Below are positions 44,088 through 54,700 of a stretch of 64,000 bases of DNA, piece by piece. The translations under genes and the position numbers were made by a program. The DNA is taken from NCBI GenBank assembly GCA_946894095.1, contig OX335655.1, positions 9,052,001-9,116,000 on the forward strand, written 5' to 3'. Source of the DNA: Incurvaria masculella (Eukaryota; Arthropoda; Insecta; Lepidoptera; Incurvariidae). Numbering within the stretch: position 1 is the first letter of the stretch; every line of letters begins with the position of its first letter. The notes under the pieces are model-generated. The model was given only the letters and a program-made list of their open reading frames with translations, made no database searches and had not been told where the DNA came from.

Positions 44088-44525
44088 TTTTTTATGTAAC
44101 AGGACATGGAGGGCTAATACCACACCATAACCAGACCCACCGTTCTAATATTTAACTGTCTGCCGACGGGTGCCTTTCCTCATAACCTGGGAATCTCCAA
44201 GCGAAATTTGAGTAGGCTCGATAGCTCAGCGATAGTAGCAGATCCGCTGGTATGGTGCCTCGCCGAGCATGGTTTCGCAATTCAAGGTGTATTTGGCTTT
44301 TATGAGCATATTTGGTCTTCAGCAGTCACCCATACCGGTTTGTCATAAAAAAACCCATCGCATTGCTGAAGGAATCAGGTGCCATGCGAGGACCTTGCCT
44401 TTATGAGCACGGCTACATTGAACTGGACGGAAAACACTTATAACGTTCATCCAATGCGATGTTACCAACCCGAGCGGACTTAACCTTACCACCTAGTAGG
44501 GAAGGGACTTCCAATTTCACAAGGA
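44088..44525 (-). mobile_element. SINE (family B) interrupted by a family C repeat
   Basis: The tail half lies at 44088-44160 and the body resumes at 44349-44525 (GAATCAGGTGCCATGCGAGG, CACGGCTACATTGAACTGGA). Between them sits family C. Confidence 0.75.
44163..44348 (+). mobile_element. SINE-like repeat (family C), nested copy
   Basis: TAGGCTCGATAGCTCAGCGA gives a tRNA-like A-box region. It continues GGTGCCTCGCCGAGC and ends CCCATACCGGTTTGTCATAA plus an A-run. It is inverted relative to the copy at 2453. Confidence 0.65.
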
Positions 44526-45374
44526 AGTGCCTCAAACTACATAAGTATTTTAGTAGTTCCAGTGTCTCCTATAAGTCACGACACGGGTTCAATAAATTGA
44601 GACCAGAAATTGAAACAGTTGGTTTTTTCACCGCGCGGGTGTCCCGGCGGGAGGGGGCCACAAATTTATGGTTATTGAAGATGCGACCCGCAGATACAGC
44701 GCTAGCGAGCCGAATACCTTAATGCATATGGAAATGTTGGATGGCGAGATATCAGAGCGTTAGAATTACTCCGGCACCAGCTCTGAGTTATGACTGTCGC
44801 CTTTGAGTAATGGGGAGATTAAATAGTCTTTGGGTGATAAAAACCTACGTTCGTTCGCCATGATCCAGTTCATGCCACCTTTGCACTGTATGCTTATAGT
44901 ATATTTGAAGATTAAGGAGTTAGAAAGCTCCAAACCTTTGAGATTCCAGTGCTGTCGTAAAATTACGAAAAAACCCGTGCGAATAGGTTGGAGTGAAAGG
45001 AACATCGTTCCTACCGTGTGGGCCACGGCACCTCTCGTAATTTTTTTCGTTTATTCTTGGCATAAATAACGTCACGAAACGTCACTTTATCAAACACGAT
45101 GTCAAATTATTATCCACAATTCTAGCAAAACCGATAACAAACATGCATCAGAAAGTCAAATCACGCTCTCCGACCGCTACAAATGGAGCTGTAGAATAAA
45201 TAGCAAAAAGAGAGTCGTGTGTGGAGTAACATGGGTCATTCCGGCTTCAAAAAAGAATGCATTCCCATTCCTACTCCATACGTATGGAATGCCCTCCGGG
45301 ATGAATATTCAATGTTACTCCGAGAACCCGTCAAGAACCCACAACAATCTGGAATGGTTTAAATGTCCGCTACG

Positions 45375-45560
45375 GAATGGTTATATTTCCACCCCAGAGT
45401 GGCTATAATTTCCACCCCGGAGTGGATTTAATTTCCACTCTATGTGAAATTTAGTGGCTATAATTTCACTCCGGAATGGTGGATATCCAAGTTTTCATTC
45501 AATATTTCGAATGAGAAAAAAAAAGGTAATCACTCCGGGAGCCCGCAAAAATTCGGATCC
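45375..45560 (+). repeat. degenerate tandem repeat of a ~22-bp unit
   Basis: Successive variants of CCGGAGTGG(C/A)TATAATTTCCAC, at least four between 45390 and 45475. Two copies of CCAAGTTTTCATT...AATTTCGAATGAG follow. It adjoins repeat N and is probably part of the same larger element. Confidence 0.6.
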
Positions 45561-45619
45561 AAGTTTTCATTGAAAATTTCGAATGAGCAGGACGATTTAG
45601 GCAAGGGGTAAGGTTCTCC

Positions 45620-45800
45620 TCTGGAATAACTATTCAGCCGCCTGGAATGACTATAATAAGACGGAATGGACATAACTTAATGAGGAGTGGGAATGTCAAT
45701 AGGAATCAATAAGGCTAATGTGGAGCGTCAAAACGAGTAACTGAAGCAGCGGAAGCGGGTTTCTCGGAATGGGGTGCACCCGGAATGCACTCGCTAGTGT
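45620..45800 (+). repeat. dispersed repeat N, copy 2
   Basis: CCGCCTGGAATGACTATAAT, AAGACGGAATGGACATAACT and GCAGCGGAAGCGGGTTTCTC match copy 1. Confidence 0.6.
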
Positions 45801-46150
45801 GGAGCTGCGTGGCGGGGTGGGGTGGTGACGGGGTGTGCGGGGGGGTCCGCGCGCCCGTCACCCGGCACTGTTGACTCTAGCCGCCGCTCCGAGCGGCGCC
45901 TACCCTGAAATATTCAGCGACAATTGGAAAAGTGAAATGAACCGGGCGGCTTCTGAGCGGCCGCGGGGCGGCGACGTCGTTGCGCTGAGCGTCACCGAAT
46001 TCAACCGTAAACAACCTGCTTTGAATTTGCCGAGCAACGGAGTGCAGCTTTCACGCTCTGTAAAGATTATGCCGTTCCCTGGTTTTGGATTGAAGTTCTG
46101 TCCCTCTGAAAGCGGCCCGGAGCCTTGGGGGTAGCCCGTTGTGTCTTGTC
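45785..46150. promoter_or_regulatory. GC-rich island, candidate regulatory element
   Basis: It has GGCGGGGTGGGGTGGTGACG and GAGCGGCCGCGGGGCGGCGA; open frames of 99 and 85 codons overlap on opposite strands without domains. Single-copy in the window. The nature is uncertain; a non-coding exon is also possible. Confidence 0.3.
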
Positions 46151-46481
46151 TTGTCACAGGTTTGATATTCCCGGTGTGTACCCCTTTCTATCCGTGACAG
46201 AAATGCAGGTTACTTCCTAATTCTAAACACATACAGAAAAAGCATAGTTCGTCGTTCTCTACTTAGAAGGTGGAATTAAAGGCGGTCATCCCAAATGCAC
46301 CAAAGCGAATATCCCGATATAGCACATTTTTTCCTCGTGAATGGGGTGGTGTGTGTTAATAGATCTCCATCTCCACTATTAAAAACAAAATATGTTTTTA
46401 ATGTTATGTCCAGTCATGATCTTAATGACATAAATTCTGCGATAGCAGCGTATATATGCATAATCTTTTATTCGTTCCTTT

Positions 46482-46753
46482 TTAGGGTTTCCTTACCCAA
46501 AGGGTGCAAACGGAACCCTATTAGTGAGCCTCCGCTGTCCATCCGTCCGTCTGTCACAGGGCTGTATCTCATGAACCATAATAGTTAGGCAGCTGAAATT
46601 TTCACAGAATATGTATTTATTTTGCCGCTATAACAAGAAATTAAAAATACAAAATAAAGGGGACCCCCCATACAAGAAACGTAATTTTTAATTCTTGTAC
46701 GATGGTACGGAACCCTTCGTGTGCTAGTCCGACTCTCACTTGGCCAGTTTTCT
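46482..46753 (-). mobile_element. dispersed repeat D, inverted copy
   Basis: TTTTTAGGGTTTCCTTACCC to CGACTCTCACTTGGCCAGTT; full length. Confidence 0.85.
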
Positions 46754-46854
46754 CCATTAAGTACTCATTTTTGAATTCGTAATTTTATTTAAAGAAACCT
46801 CGCCGCCCATTATATTTTTTAATTCTTATTATTTCTTTTTTTTATATTTATTGA

Positions 46855-46970
46855 TATTAAAATAAATGTAACATTATCCCTTTCAATACTACCACTTCCA
46901 GAAAAAATATCATTCCGAAAAGAGGCAAATGGTTCGAGAACGACCTCAAACCATTCGAAGTGACGTATTA
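46855..46970 (+). repeat. short repeat shared with 25145-25215
   Basis: AACATTATCCCTTTCAATAC, TACCACTTCCAGAAAAA and GGTTCGAGA match AACATTATCCATTTAAATAC and TACCACTTACAGAAAAA at 25.1 kb. Confidence 0.5.
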
Positions 46971-46984
46971 AAAATGTAAACGTG

Positions 46985-47115
46985 CAAAGGAACGTGTGCA
47001 CAATGAGATAGCGACTTTCCGCCCAGCGCGAGGGCGGCGCTATCTTCACTACGTGCTGGGCGGGCGGGAGACGTAGCAGGCTGGCGCGCCGCCGCTTGTC
47101 GGATCCCCGCACTAT
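46985..47115. promoter_or_regulatory. GC-rich single-copy island
   Basis: CGCCCAGCGCGAGGGCGGCG, GCTGGGCGGGCGGGAGACG and GGCGCGCCGCCGC, directly before repeat I. No gene is seen. Confidence 0.25.
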
Positions 47116-47220
47116 CTTCGCCGGTAGATTCAGCCTTTTATGATAGCCCAACTTCCGTCTTACTTTATTCGTGTAGGTAGGGTAAATTTTTTCATACTAG
47201 TTTTAAATTAATCAAGTGGA

Positions 47221-47630
47221 CTTTAAGGCCTTGGTACTAGCCAAATCGCAAAGTTAGACAAGGCACCCCAAGTTAACTAACTAAGTCTGACGATTATAAG
47301 TATTATATTCTTACAATATATGAGTCCTTGTCTAGGAATCAACCTATTTTCGTTAATGTATGCTTCCTTTTTCTATACAAAATACATTGCGGAAACGGTG
47401 TCCATTTCTGAACTTTTTTGACTAAATGTAGAAATCTAAAAGCAAATGGATTTTTTTATTTATGCATATATGCTGTTTTTGCTTATATCTAGAAATCGAA
47501 TTACTTTCAGATTTCTAATGAGAAAAATCAACTTTTTTATTTTTATTATTATTTAAATAAATGATGGAATCAAAAAATATTAACAATCCATTATCAGTCT
47601 GGAGTTCTATTTGGATTTGCTGAAGCGTTT
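47221..47630 (-). repeat. dispersed repeat I, copy 2 (holds the unoccupied TTAA)
   Basis: Inverted copy of 1-398. At its left edge it keeps CTTTAAGGCCTTGGTACTAG, which corresponds to the point where copy 1 is interrupted by the MITE. It therefore represents the left half of an empty insertion site. Confidence 0.8.
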
Positions 47631-47869
47631 CACTGCATATTATTACATTTGTAAAAAAGTGCATTTGTATGGCGCGAGTAGTTGGCTAGTCCTAGCGCCT
47701 TAACACAAAGCAGTAAAATAAATGTTCTCTTCAATTGCAACGTTGTTAACCGTTGGGGGCACCGTATATCATTTCTCGGGAGCCAAAACTCGCATCCGTG
47801 ATGAAGTTCACCTTTTATGTTTTGAAATTAAAACAGTAATTGATATAACCGCTGTAAGACATGGTTAGT

Positions 47870-48023
47870 TTTTAGGGTTCCGTACCCATAGAGTGCCAAC
47901 AGAACCCTATTACTGCCTCCGCTGTCCCTCCGTCTGTCCGTCTGTCACAGGGCTGTGTCTCGTGAACCGTAATTTGCGCAGAGTGTGTATTAATTTGGCC
48001 GCTATAACAACAAATAGTTATTA
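47870..48023 (-). mobile_element. dispersed repeat D, inverted fragment
   Basis: TTTTTAGGGTTCCGTACCCA through the CCGTCTGTCACAGGGCTGTG block to GGCCGCTATAACAAC. The rest is missing. Confidence 0.8.
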
Positions 48024-48919
48024 TAGCGGCTAGTAATTATTTTTATTATTCACAGTATATATTTATTAATCAAATCTCAGGATTATATTATTTAATACGA
48101 AAATACAAAAACAAAGTTAATATAAACCTAAAACTGAATTTAACCTTAGTGAGGTCCCATCTGGGACAAATCCTATAAGGCCGCTCCGAGCTACAGAGAC
48201 AGAAACCTCCGGACGATTCTCTTTTTCGAGAGTAGAACCGATTTCTGCATCTGGAATCGGAGCCCAATATCGATATCTAATTTTTCTAAAGATTTGGCTA
48301 GATTTTTTTGAACAACGCCGTTCGTAGACGTCGTTTATTATTATTGTGTGTGCGTTTATTTTACTTAAATTTTGAAGTGAAACTGGTTTTTAAGAAGTAT
48401 ATCTATATATATATCTTATTTTCTTTTTATCATCGGTATGTTAGGACTATTTAAAACGTATCAATTTCCTTGCATCTTTGTTCATAGAGTAAATTATTGT
48501 TTAATTAAGTAGCTTCCATGCGTTTAATTATTTTCAGATTTTTTTTATGAAAAAAACAAAACTTTCTGACTTATGGCCAACGAGGTTTTTTTTCTCGTTG
48601 CTTCTGACAGACGTAGAAAGTGGTCGAGGCGGAGGTAACTGTCCCCGCGGCTAGCGGGCCGGCTTAGCCCTGCAGCACGGCCCCGCGCAATAAAACTAAA
48701 TAGAATTCGCCGGAACGTCTCCATCAACACCCAAGTAGAGAGGCATCTGGAGCGAAAACCACGTTACAAACTATTGCTGTGGGCTCATTTCATGTATTTT
48801 CCTACGCAAAAGAGCATGCATGACTTCCTAAGATTCTTCCATGTATAACATTCGGGCACACATCGGTTCAAATCCATTAAATCAGTTTTATAGGCTCGTA
48901 GAGGTGGGCACTATTTTTT

Positions 48920-49034
48920 TAATATAATGGACATGGATGGCTTATGCCTAACCCACCGTCATGATATGAGCCCAACACATCGCATTACCCAGGAATTAAG
49001 TGCCAGGACTGCTACATTAAACTGATTGGAAACT
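48920..49034 (-). mobile_element. SINE (family B), tail fragment
   Basis: GGACATGGATGGCTTATGCC, CATCGCATTACCC and GCTACATTAAACTGATTGGA match the body on the minus strand with deletions. Confidence 0.6.
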
Positions 49035-50116
49035 TTCTAGATTCAAGGATATTCCAGCTACAAGCAACTAGAAAAGATAAGCGTTCACCCGAACAGCGAA
49101 AATCTTACAGAAATTTAACAATTTTTCATTGGGATATTGACGTATACATAACTTATTTTCCCGAAGACTTATAGGCTTAGTCCATTCTCTACTTTAAGAT
49201 CTCGAGCAGGACGTATACTGACATCATATTATCATGTTTTCGTCGGCAAAAATTCAAGCGAGACATTGTGTCTCGGAGATAACCGGCGTCTATGAATAAG
49301 AAATTCGGGTTCAATTTCCCGCGTCGTTTTGAGCGATGTTTCAAATTCATATATACGATTTGGGTCTTCTATGTGAGACGATATTCCAAGAATTATCTCA
49401 CCGCGCTTGTAGGTTTCACACTGGACTTTGAGAAAATAATAATGGATTATCTAATCGCGACAAAGATTGTGCCAGCGAGATAAACTTTTGTCTAAAACCG
49501 GCCTTTGATTTATATCTGCTCAGCAAATATCAATACATTTATTTTGGGTTCTGAGAGCGGAATTCTATTTATATGACATATCTTAATACTTATTTTAAAG
49601 CGATTTTTAGTTGATGTAAGATTTAGGGTCGTAGAGACTACAGGGCAAGAGCGATAAAATAAAATAAATTCACACAGGTTCCTTTAACATTATTGACAAA
49701 TATATTTCGCTATGCCAGTAGATTTTTTTTTCTACACTTTAGCTGACTTAAATCTTCTCATCGAATGCTCGAAGATGACTTAAATCGATCTTATTTACCT
49801 TAACTCAAGAATTATGAACGTCTTAAGATATAAGAAGAAAGAAGACAGACAATAAGTAACAATAACATTAAGGCTGTCGTGAAGTCACGGGAAATCTAAG
49901 ATTTAAACTATTGACCAATTGAACAATGTTGCACGGCGTCTGCCATTAAACTAGCAAAATTGTCTTCCAGGCCTCTAAAAGTCGTCAGATTCTAATAAAA
50001 AATAATCACAGGAGAAAGCTTCATTTCGAGTCCGTATTTTTTGATTTTGTGTAAATATCTGTATTGTTCATGATACTTTTGAGGTTACCGCGGTCGTTAG
50101 ACATGTTTGAAAAATG

Positions 50117-50384
50117 TTACGGCTTTTCACGCGGCAAAGTAGAGATATTCTCCGACTGAGATATTCAGCTCATATTGCCTGTCGTCTGAAGTTCGGACCG
50201 CAGCCAGACACATTTCCGCTTCCGCCCCCACTCACAGCTACGATTTACGCCCACGGCGAGCCTAGCGGTCACCTCAGTCGTCTGCTGCGCACGAGCGCGG
50301 CGGATGCCTCCTTGACAACGGGCTGAATGATTGGCTCGAAACGTCGGAGAATATCTCTACTTTGCCGCGTGAAAAACCGTAACA
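50117..50384. mobile_element. 268-bp element with 41-bp inverted ends
   Basis: The left end begins GTTACGGCTTTTCACGCGGC and reaches ATATTCTCCGAC. The right end begins GTCGGAGAATATCTCTACTT and reaches GAAAAACCGTAAC. The ends match at about 39 of 41 positions. The interior is GC-rich. No target duplication or other copy is seen in the window. Confidence 0.8.
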
Positions 50385-51202
50385 CTCTGTATTGTTCAGT
50401 TTGAAAGTTTCAAACCTGTGAAATAAGACAACTTTTTTCCAATGTTTTTAGCCAATATTTTCCAATCAAAAGGAATATTAAAAAAATTAAAACATACAGA
50501 GGTAGATTTTTACACCATATTCTAGAATCCAAAATCACCCGTAGTATGGGTGATCCGGGTAATTACTCGGGATTACATAAGATTTCCAGATTCTCCGGAC
50601 TCCCACAAGATTCCTCGGACTCGGATTCTCCCACCAGATTCTTGAGATTACCAAACGATTTTGCACCAGATTCCCTGAGTGAGTGACCCCTCGGGGTAAT
50701 CGATAGGGTAACTATAATCAGAGATTGTGACGTACTATTGCATTTTTATTCTTTTGATGTATTATTTATTGTGTTTTCAATAAAATAATTTCTCTTTATA
50801 GTGTAACAATTAAAAAATGTATCATTTCATTTTACCGTGTGCAGAAAAAAATATTTTACCTATTTCAGCCCATCAAATATTTGTTTTTCGGAACAGCATG
50901 TAAGCGCTTTATCTCCATAATTCGCTTGGTATTCGAAAACAGTTCCCCGAAATCTCTGTAGCTCGGAGGCGGCATATTTTTGCACCTCCTTCCTCCATAC
51001 TCGCGCACGGCCTCCGCCACCGCATCCTCCGAGTGGCCGCGACCCTCCCGAATACTAAAGAGGCGTTTACAACGAACAGATTACGGCGGACTGTTGGGGA
51101 TATTATTTTTCGGGACATATTTTTAGAAAGTAATTGGTTAACTGTTATGTTAAAAGAAGAGCCTCTGTAAAACTGAGCCTCTATTCGAGTTAGAAATCAC
51201 TT

Positions 51203-51370
51203 ATCGAAAGATCTCTAACATCATGGATGCCGCAGGTTTACATCGTTGAATAGAGAAGGCATTTGAAGGATAGATACATCTACATCCGTGGACAGGCGAT
51301 TTAGTGCTTCCTTCAAACGCTTACTCTATTCAATGATGTAATCCTGCGGCTTCCTTGATCTTAGCGATTT
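51203..51370. repeat. imperfect foldback
   Basis: GATCTCTAACATCATGGATG, CCGCAGGTTTACATCGTTGA and ATAGAGAAGGCATTTGAAGG are mirrored by CCTTCAAACGCTTACTCTAT, TCAATGATGTAATCCTGCGG and CTTCCTTGATCTTAGCGA. Confidence 0.7.
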
Positions 51371-52181
51371 TTCCGTTTTGATGCTGGTGTGCGATTCAAC
51401 ACGTCACTTTTTGTGGAAAGCTTTGAAGTAACCTTAAGTTTACTCCATACGTTTTATCAAACAATATAAGTGGCGTGCTTAGTTGGTGATTTGTTTGTAA
51501 CTAGCGGCAGTGCCTCCGATAGTAAATCCACATTTACTAAATAAGTAAAATGAGGGCTTTACGAATAGATTTAAAATAAACTTAGATTGCACTCATAACA
51601 CTAATAGGTGCCTTGCTCGAAGAGTCCACAACTCTGTGACTCGCCAGGAAGGGTTTAAATTAAAATAACTTCATTAATGGCACTTCTCTGGCCATACAAT
51701 ATCTTAAGAGGGTCGTTACCCTATCAATTCCCCTTTCTACGGGCAATAACTGTTTTCATGTTCTTAATGTTTTACTAGGTTTTTGATTTTTTTCTCTGTA
51801 TGCTTAATTTTCTTTTATACACTTTTTAAATTGGAAAATATTGGCCAACAAACATTGTCTTCTTTACGTTCATTTTCGTTTGTTTTTACTGAAAAATACA
51901 GATATAAAAAAAACTAAATATACTGACATAGAATAAAGCTTTCTCAAGTGATAAAAAAATATTGACATCTGACAACCTTAGGGCCTGGTAGACGATTTCG
52001 CTATTTTAATGGCAGTCACCGTGCAAAATTGTGCCTTGGCCAATGGACAAAGAATGCATTTCTTAAAATTTTTAAGACCTTTCACTTCACGAGACCCTTA
52101 ACGGTTTCAGCGAGATCCCATTGCTCTCCCCACCCAACCGTAGCGCCTGAAGCCGAATTTCATAGGGTTTCGTGTATAGGG

Positions 52182-52322
52182 TAAAATAATAATAATAATA
52201 AACTGTTTATTAGATTAAACTTATACAAACATTCTAAGAGTGGACTTAATATATTATTACAAGTGTTAGTTTCATCTAATGGGCCACCGTATTGCCTTGA
52301 GGCAATAGTACACAAGTAGAAT
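52182..52322 (-). repeat. LINE 3'-end-like fragment with (AAT)n
   Basis: An AATAATAATAATAAACTG run followed by TTTATTAGATTAAAC-type AT sequence, a pattern common at lepidopteran LINE 3' ends. A similar (AAT)n followed by AAGCCGTTTATT is at 55083-55120. No coding part. Confidence 0.4.
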
Positions 52323-52324
52323 GA

Positions 52325-52605
52325 GCGGCTAGTAGCCTAGTGGCGCGGGGACTGGCCTAGCGTACCAGAGGCCTGGGTTCAATTCCGACATGCACCACTG
52401 TCTTTCTCTTTCCGAGTTCGATAAGTGCGAATGCGAGCTGCTCCATGATTCGGAATCCATGTAAAACTGTAGGTCCCCTTCCCCTACTAGGGGATAGGAT
52501 TTAAGCCCTCCCGGGCTGGTACCATCTAATTCCTTCGGGAATGTGGTGTATTGGGCTAATATCATAACGGTAGTTGTGCGGTATTAGCGATCCATTTCAA
52601 GTCGC
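52325..52605 (+). mobile_element. SINE with tRNA-derived head (family B), internally deleted
   Basis: A well-preserved head (GTAGCCTAGTGGCGCGGGGA, GGCCTGGGTTCAATTCCG) and linker. The body between GGTACCATC and TAATTCCTTCGG is deleted, and the A-tail is replaced by repeat D. Confidence 0.85.
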
Positions 52606-52606
52606 G

Positions 52607-52735
52607 TTGTTATAGCGGTAAATACACACTCTGTGAAAATTACGGTTCACGAGATACAGCCCTGTGACAGACGGACGGACGGATGGACGGACGGAGAGCG
52701 GAGGCTTAGTAATAGGGTTCCGTTGGCACCAGCCA
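52607..52735 (+). mobile_element. dispersed repeat D, fragment before exon 3
   Basis: GTTATAGCGGTAAATACACA, CAGCCCTGTGACAGACGGAC, a GGAC microsatellite and GGGTTCCGTTGGCACC. It ends 80 bp before the exon 3 acceptor. Confidence 0.8.
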
Positions 52736-52815
52736 TAGCACCGTTGGTTTTAGCCATCTGTGACATAAAAATATCTGCGACCACTCTCTGAGTGTGAAAT
52801 AAATTGTGTTGACAG

Positions 52816-52940
52816 GAAGAACGCGTCGAACCTGGAGAGGTTTCAGCTGCGGATCGCGCAGCACGAGCTGTACCCGGCGGGCGACACGCTGGTGGACCTC
52901 GTCCTCTCCGACATGGTGCACCTTCCCGTCGAGCATGCCG
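52816..52940 (+). CDS. FAM20C: FAM20C/CG31145-like kinase, third exon
   Basis: A 125-nt exon between acceptor TTGACAG (ending 52815) and donor GTAAGC (52941). Its first base completes a glycine codon begun in the previous exon; it then reads KNASNLERFQLRIAQ, HELYPAGDTLVDLVLSDMVH and LPVEHA. NLERFQLRIAQHELYP is the stretch I recognise as typical of insect CG31145 proteins just before the kinase fold. NAS is a possible N-glycosylation site. The exon ends in phase 1. It is preceded at only about 80 bp by a fragment of a dispersed repeat (52607-52735) and, before that, a SINE. The following exons, which should hold the kinase motifs, were looked for through to 64000 and not seen. Confidence 0.82.
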
Positions 52941-53458
52941 GTAAGCCATTCGCGTTTACGTTCCTGATGATTTTAATTTAATTTTCAGGCATCTTCAGAT
53001 TAACCCAACCGCTGTTGATCCTACGAAGTTTGGTGGTGGTGGGATCAACAGGTTTTTTTTTGTTTCTTGTTATTCGCGAGAAAATCACATTCAAACCATG
53101 GAGGTGAGGAAATTACTCCATGATTCAAACTGCAGGGCGAGCACGGAACGAATTAATACTCGCATAGGAACTATCATCCCATAATTCGGCAGCGTGTTAA
53201 CAGTACAATAATTGGTATATAGTGGCAAATACAATTAAAAACAGCACTGGGAAACCAGTAAAGAAATATCAGTCATGCGGTGTGTGATGTGTGAAAAATG
53301 GCTGTGGCTCAGCTGGATGTCAGCAGGGACGACCCGCTGGCCGCTGGTCTTCCGCCACCGCCACCTACAGAATCGTCAGTGGAAGTGTGTACACATTTTT
53401 AGATTGCCAATTTTAAAGATTTATTTAAGATCCAAATATTTGTTAGTGCAACATGCAA

Positions 53459-53525
53459 CTGAACGTCAGATATAATCACTCATGTGCCTGTTCACCCGGC
53501 AAGTTATTTAAAATAGTAACCCCTT
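53459..53525 (-). repeat. dispersed repeat G, inverted fragment
   Basis: ACGTCAGATATAATCACTCA, TGCCTGTTCACCCGGCAAGT and AGTAACCCC match the left half of family G in reverse. Confidence 0.55.
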
Positions 53526-53529
53526 CTGC

Positions 53530-53770
53530 CGTTTTCGGTTGCTCCGAACAGTTCGCCCGTCATTTTGCCCATTATCGAGGTGGATTTTCCCCGGGAACTG
53601 CACAAACAACTCGTCCAGCCCGTGACATCCCGACGAGTTCGCAAACATTCGCAGCGGTTCGGGGAAGCGGCCGACATGCCTGCAAACAACTGGCCGACCG
53701 GCGACCAAGCAATGACGGGGGTGGCGATGGAAACTGATTTGTATGGCGGCAGCGGAGTCACGAGTTAGTG
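53530..53770. promoter_or_regulatory. GC-richer single-copy island after exon 3
   Basis: Moderately GC-rich, with no repeat match. Open frames of 60-94 codons occur in several phases on both strands, so none is favoured, and none contains a FAM20 motif. Candidate regulatory element in the intron. Confidence 0.25.
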
Positions 53771-53800
53771 TAAATGCACTGAGTTTAGTTAGTAATTTTA

Positions 53801-54246
53801 TGCACTGAAAAAAAATCTGGAACTGTTCCTTGTTTTGGCGAATTAAAATTCAGTCATTTATTGTAAATTATTTCTTAATACTATTAACGTATAAGTATCT
53901 ATAAATCAGCCAAAACAGTTAATATTAAACCGTTATTTTAACCGATTCAACAGTAACGCTTAGTGAACATAACACGTGACAGCTTATGATTTTGAAACGG
54001 TTATCTTAACCGCAACTGTCTAGTATCAAGAGGTACAGTAATTTTAACAGATTGGACAGTACCTTTTCTCTTACTATAAGACGTAAATAAGAATGGAAAC
54101 AATACTAAAGCCAGAAAAAGTTTTCAGTAAAAACAGTTATGTGCACAAAGTTAAAAAGAAATTAAAAGATACAGTAACATTTAACATTGCAAGACGGTTG
54201 TTATAATAGGAATTACAGTCAGATTCACTGATATTTTTTCAGTGCA
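53801..54246. mobile_element. TA-flanked MITE (mariner-like target)
   Basis: 446 bp with inverted ends TGCACTGAAAAAAAATC and GATATTTTTTCAGTGCA, flanked by TA on both sides. The interior is AT-rich with repeated GTTA/TAAC steps and no frame. Inferred Tc1/mariner-type non-autonomous element. Confidence 0.75.
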
Positions 54247-54447
54247 TATTTAATGGATACGACATTACCGTATTCTCATGAATTAGAGTTTATCCTACGA
54301 CGTGAACATTCGTCGAAAACAGGATTCGAAGCTGCGACCTTTTGATGGAAAAACTTTTCCTGATTATTTTTAATATCTGATTTAAATGCTTCAACGTAAA
54401 TGTCGTTGGATAACCTCAAATTGAGGGGTGTAATTAGTTCGCTTACG

Positions 54448-54700
54448 GAATTCAGGACGCGCAACATCGAATGTTCGTTGCACTAGATAGCATCTCGTGG
54501 AATTCTTAGGTGAACTTTAGAACATGGACGGTGAGCGAATTCGTAAGCTAACCGATTCGCCGGCACTACCGATATTGAATGTAAAAGTGGCTACGACAGT
54601 TTCGGTTGCCTCTCCCGTCCTTCCTACCTCGCTTCCGACGTACCAACAGCGGCCGCCGCCGGTAGGCCACCCGGTTTTGCAAATATGATTTCGGGACAGG
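54448..54700 (+). repeat. dispersed repeat K, copy 1
   Basis: AATTCAGGACGCGCAACATC, GTTCGTTGCAC, TTCTTAGGTG and GCCTCTCCCGTCCTTCCTAC also occur, in the same order, at 59869-60215. Confidence 0.65.

Larger units (their letters stand above)
34629..52815 (+). other. FAM20C intron 2 (about 18 kb)
   Basis: This is the interval between the second and third recognised exons. It contains the 31-bp minisatellite, the telomere-loop foldback, several SINEs and MITEs, and GC-rich single-copy islands near 39.5, 40.3, 42.6, 45.8 and 47.0 kb. In 35270-35960, 36610-38000, 39220-39520, 39730-40280, 41660-42220, 48030-48900, 49040-50110 and 51380-52180 I see no gene or recognisable repeat. Confidence 0.7.

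Noticed and set aside
53565..53768. 67-codon frame after exon 3 as the next FAM20C exon
   Set aside because: No FAM20 kinase motif, ends in a stop, and no acceptor in the phase required after exon 3.
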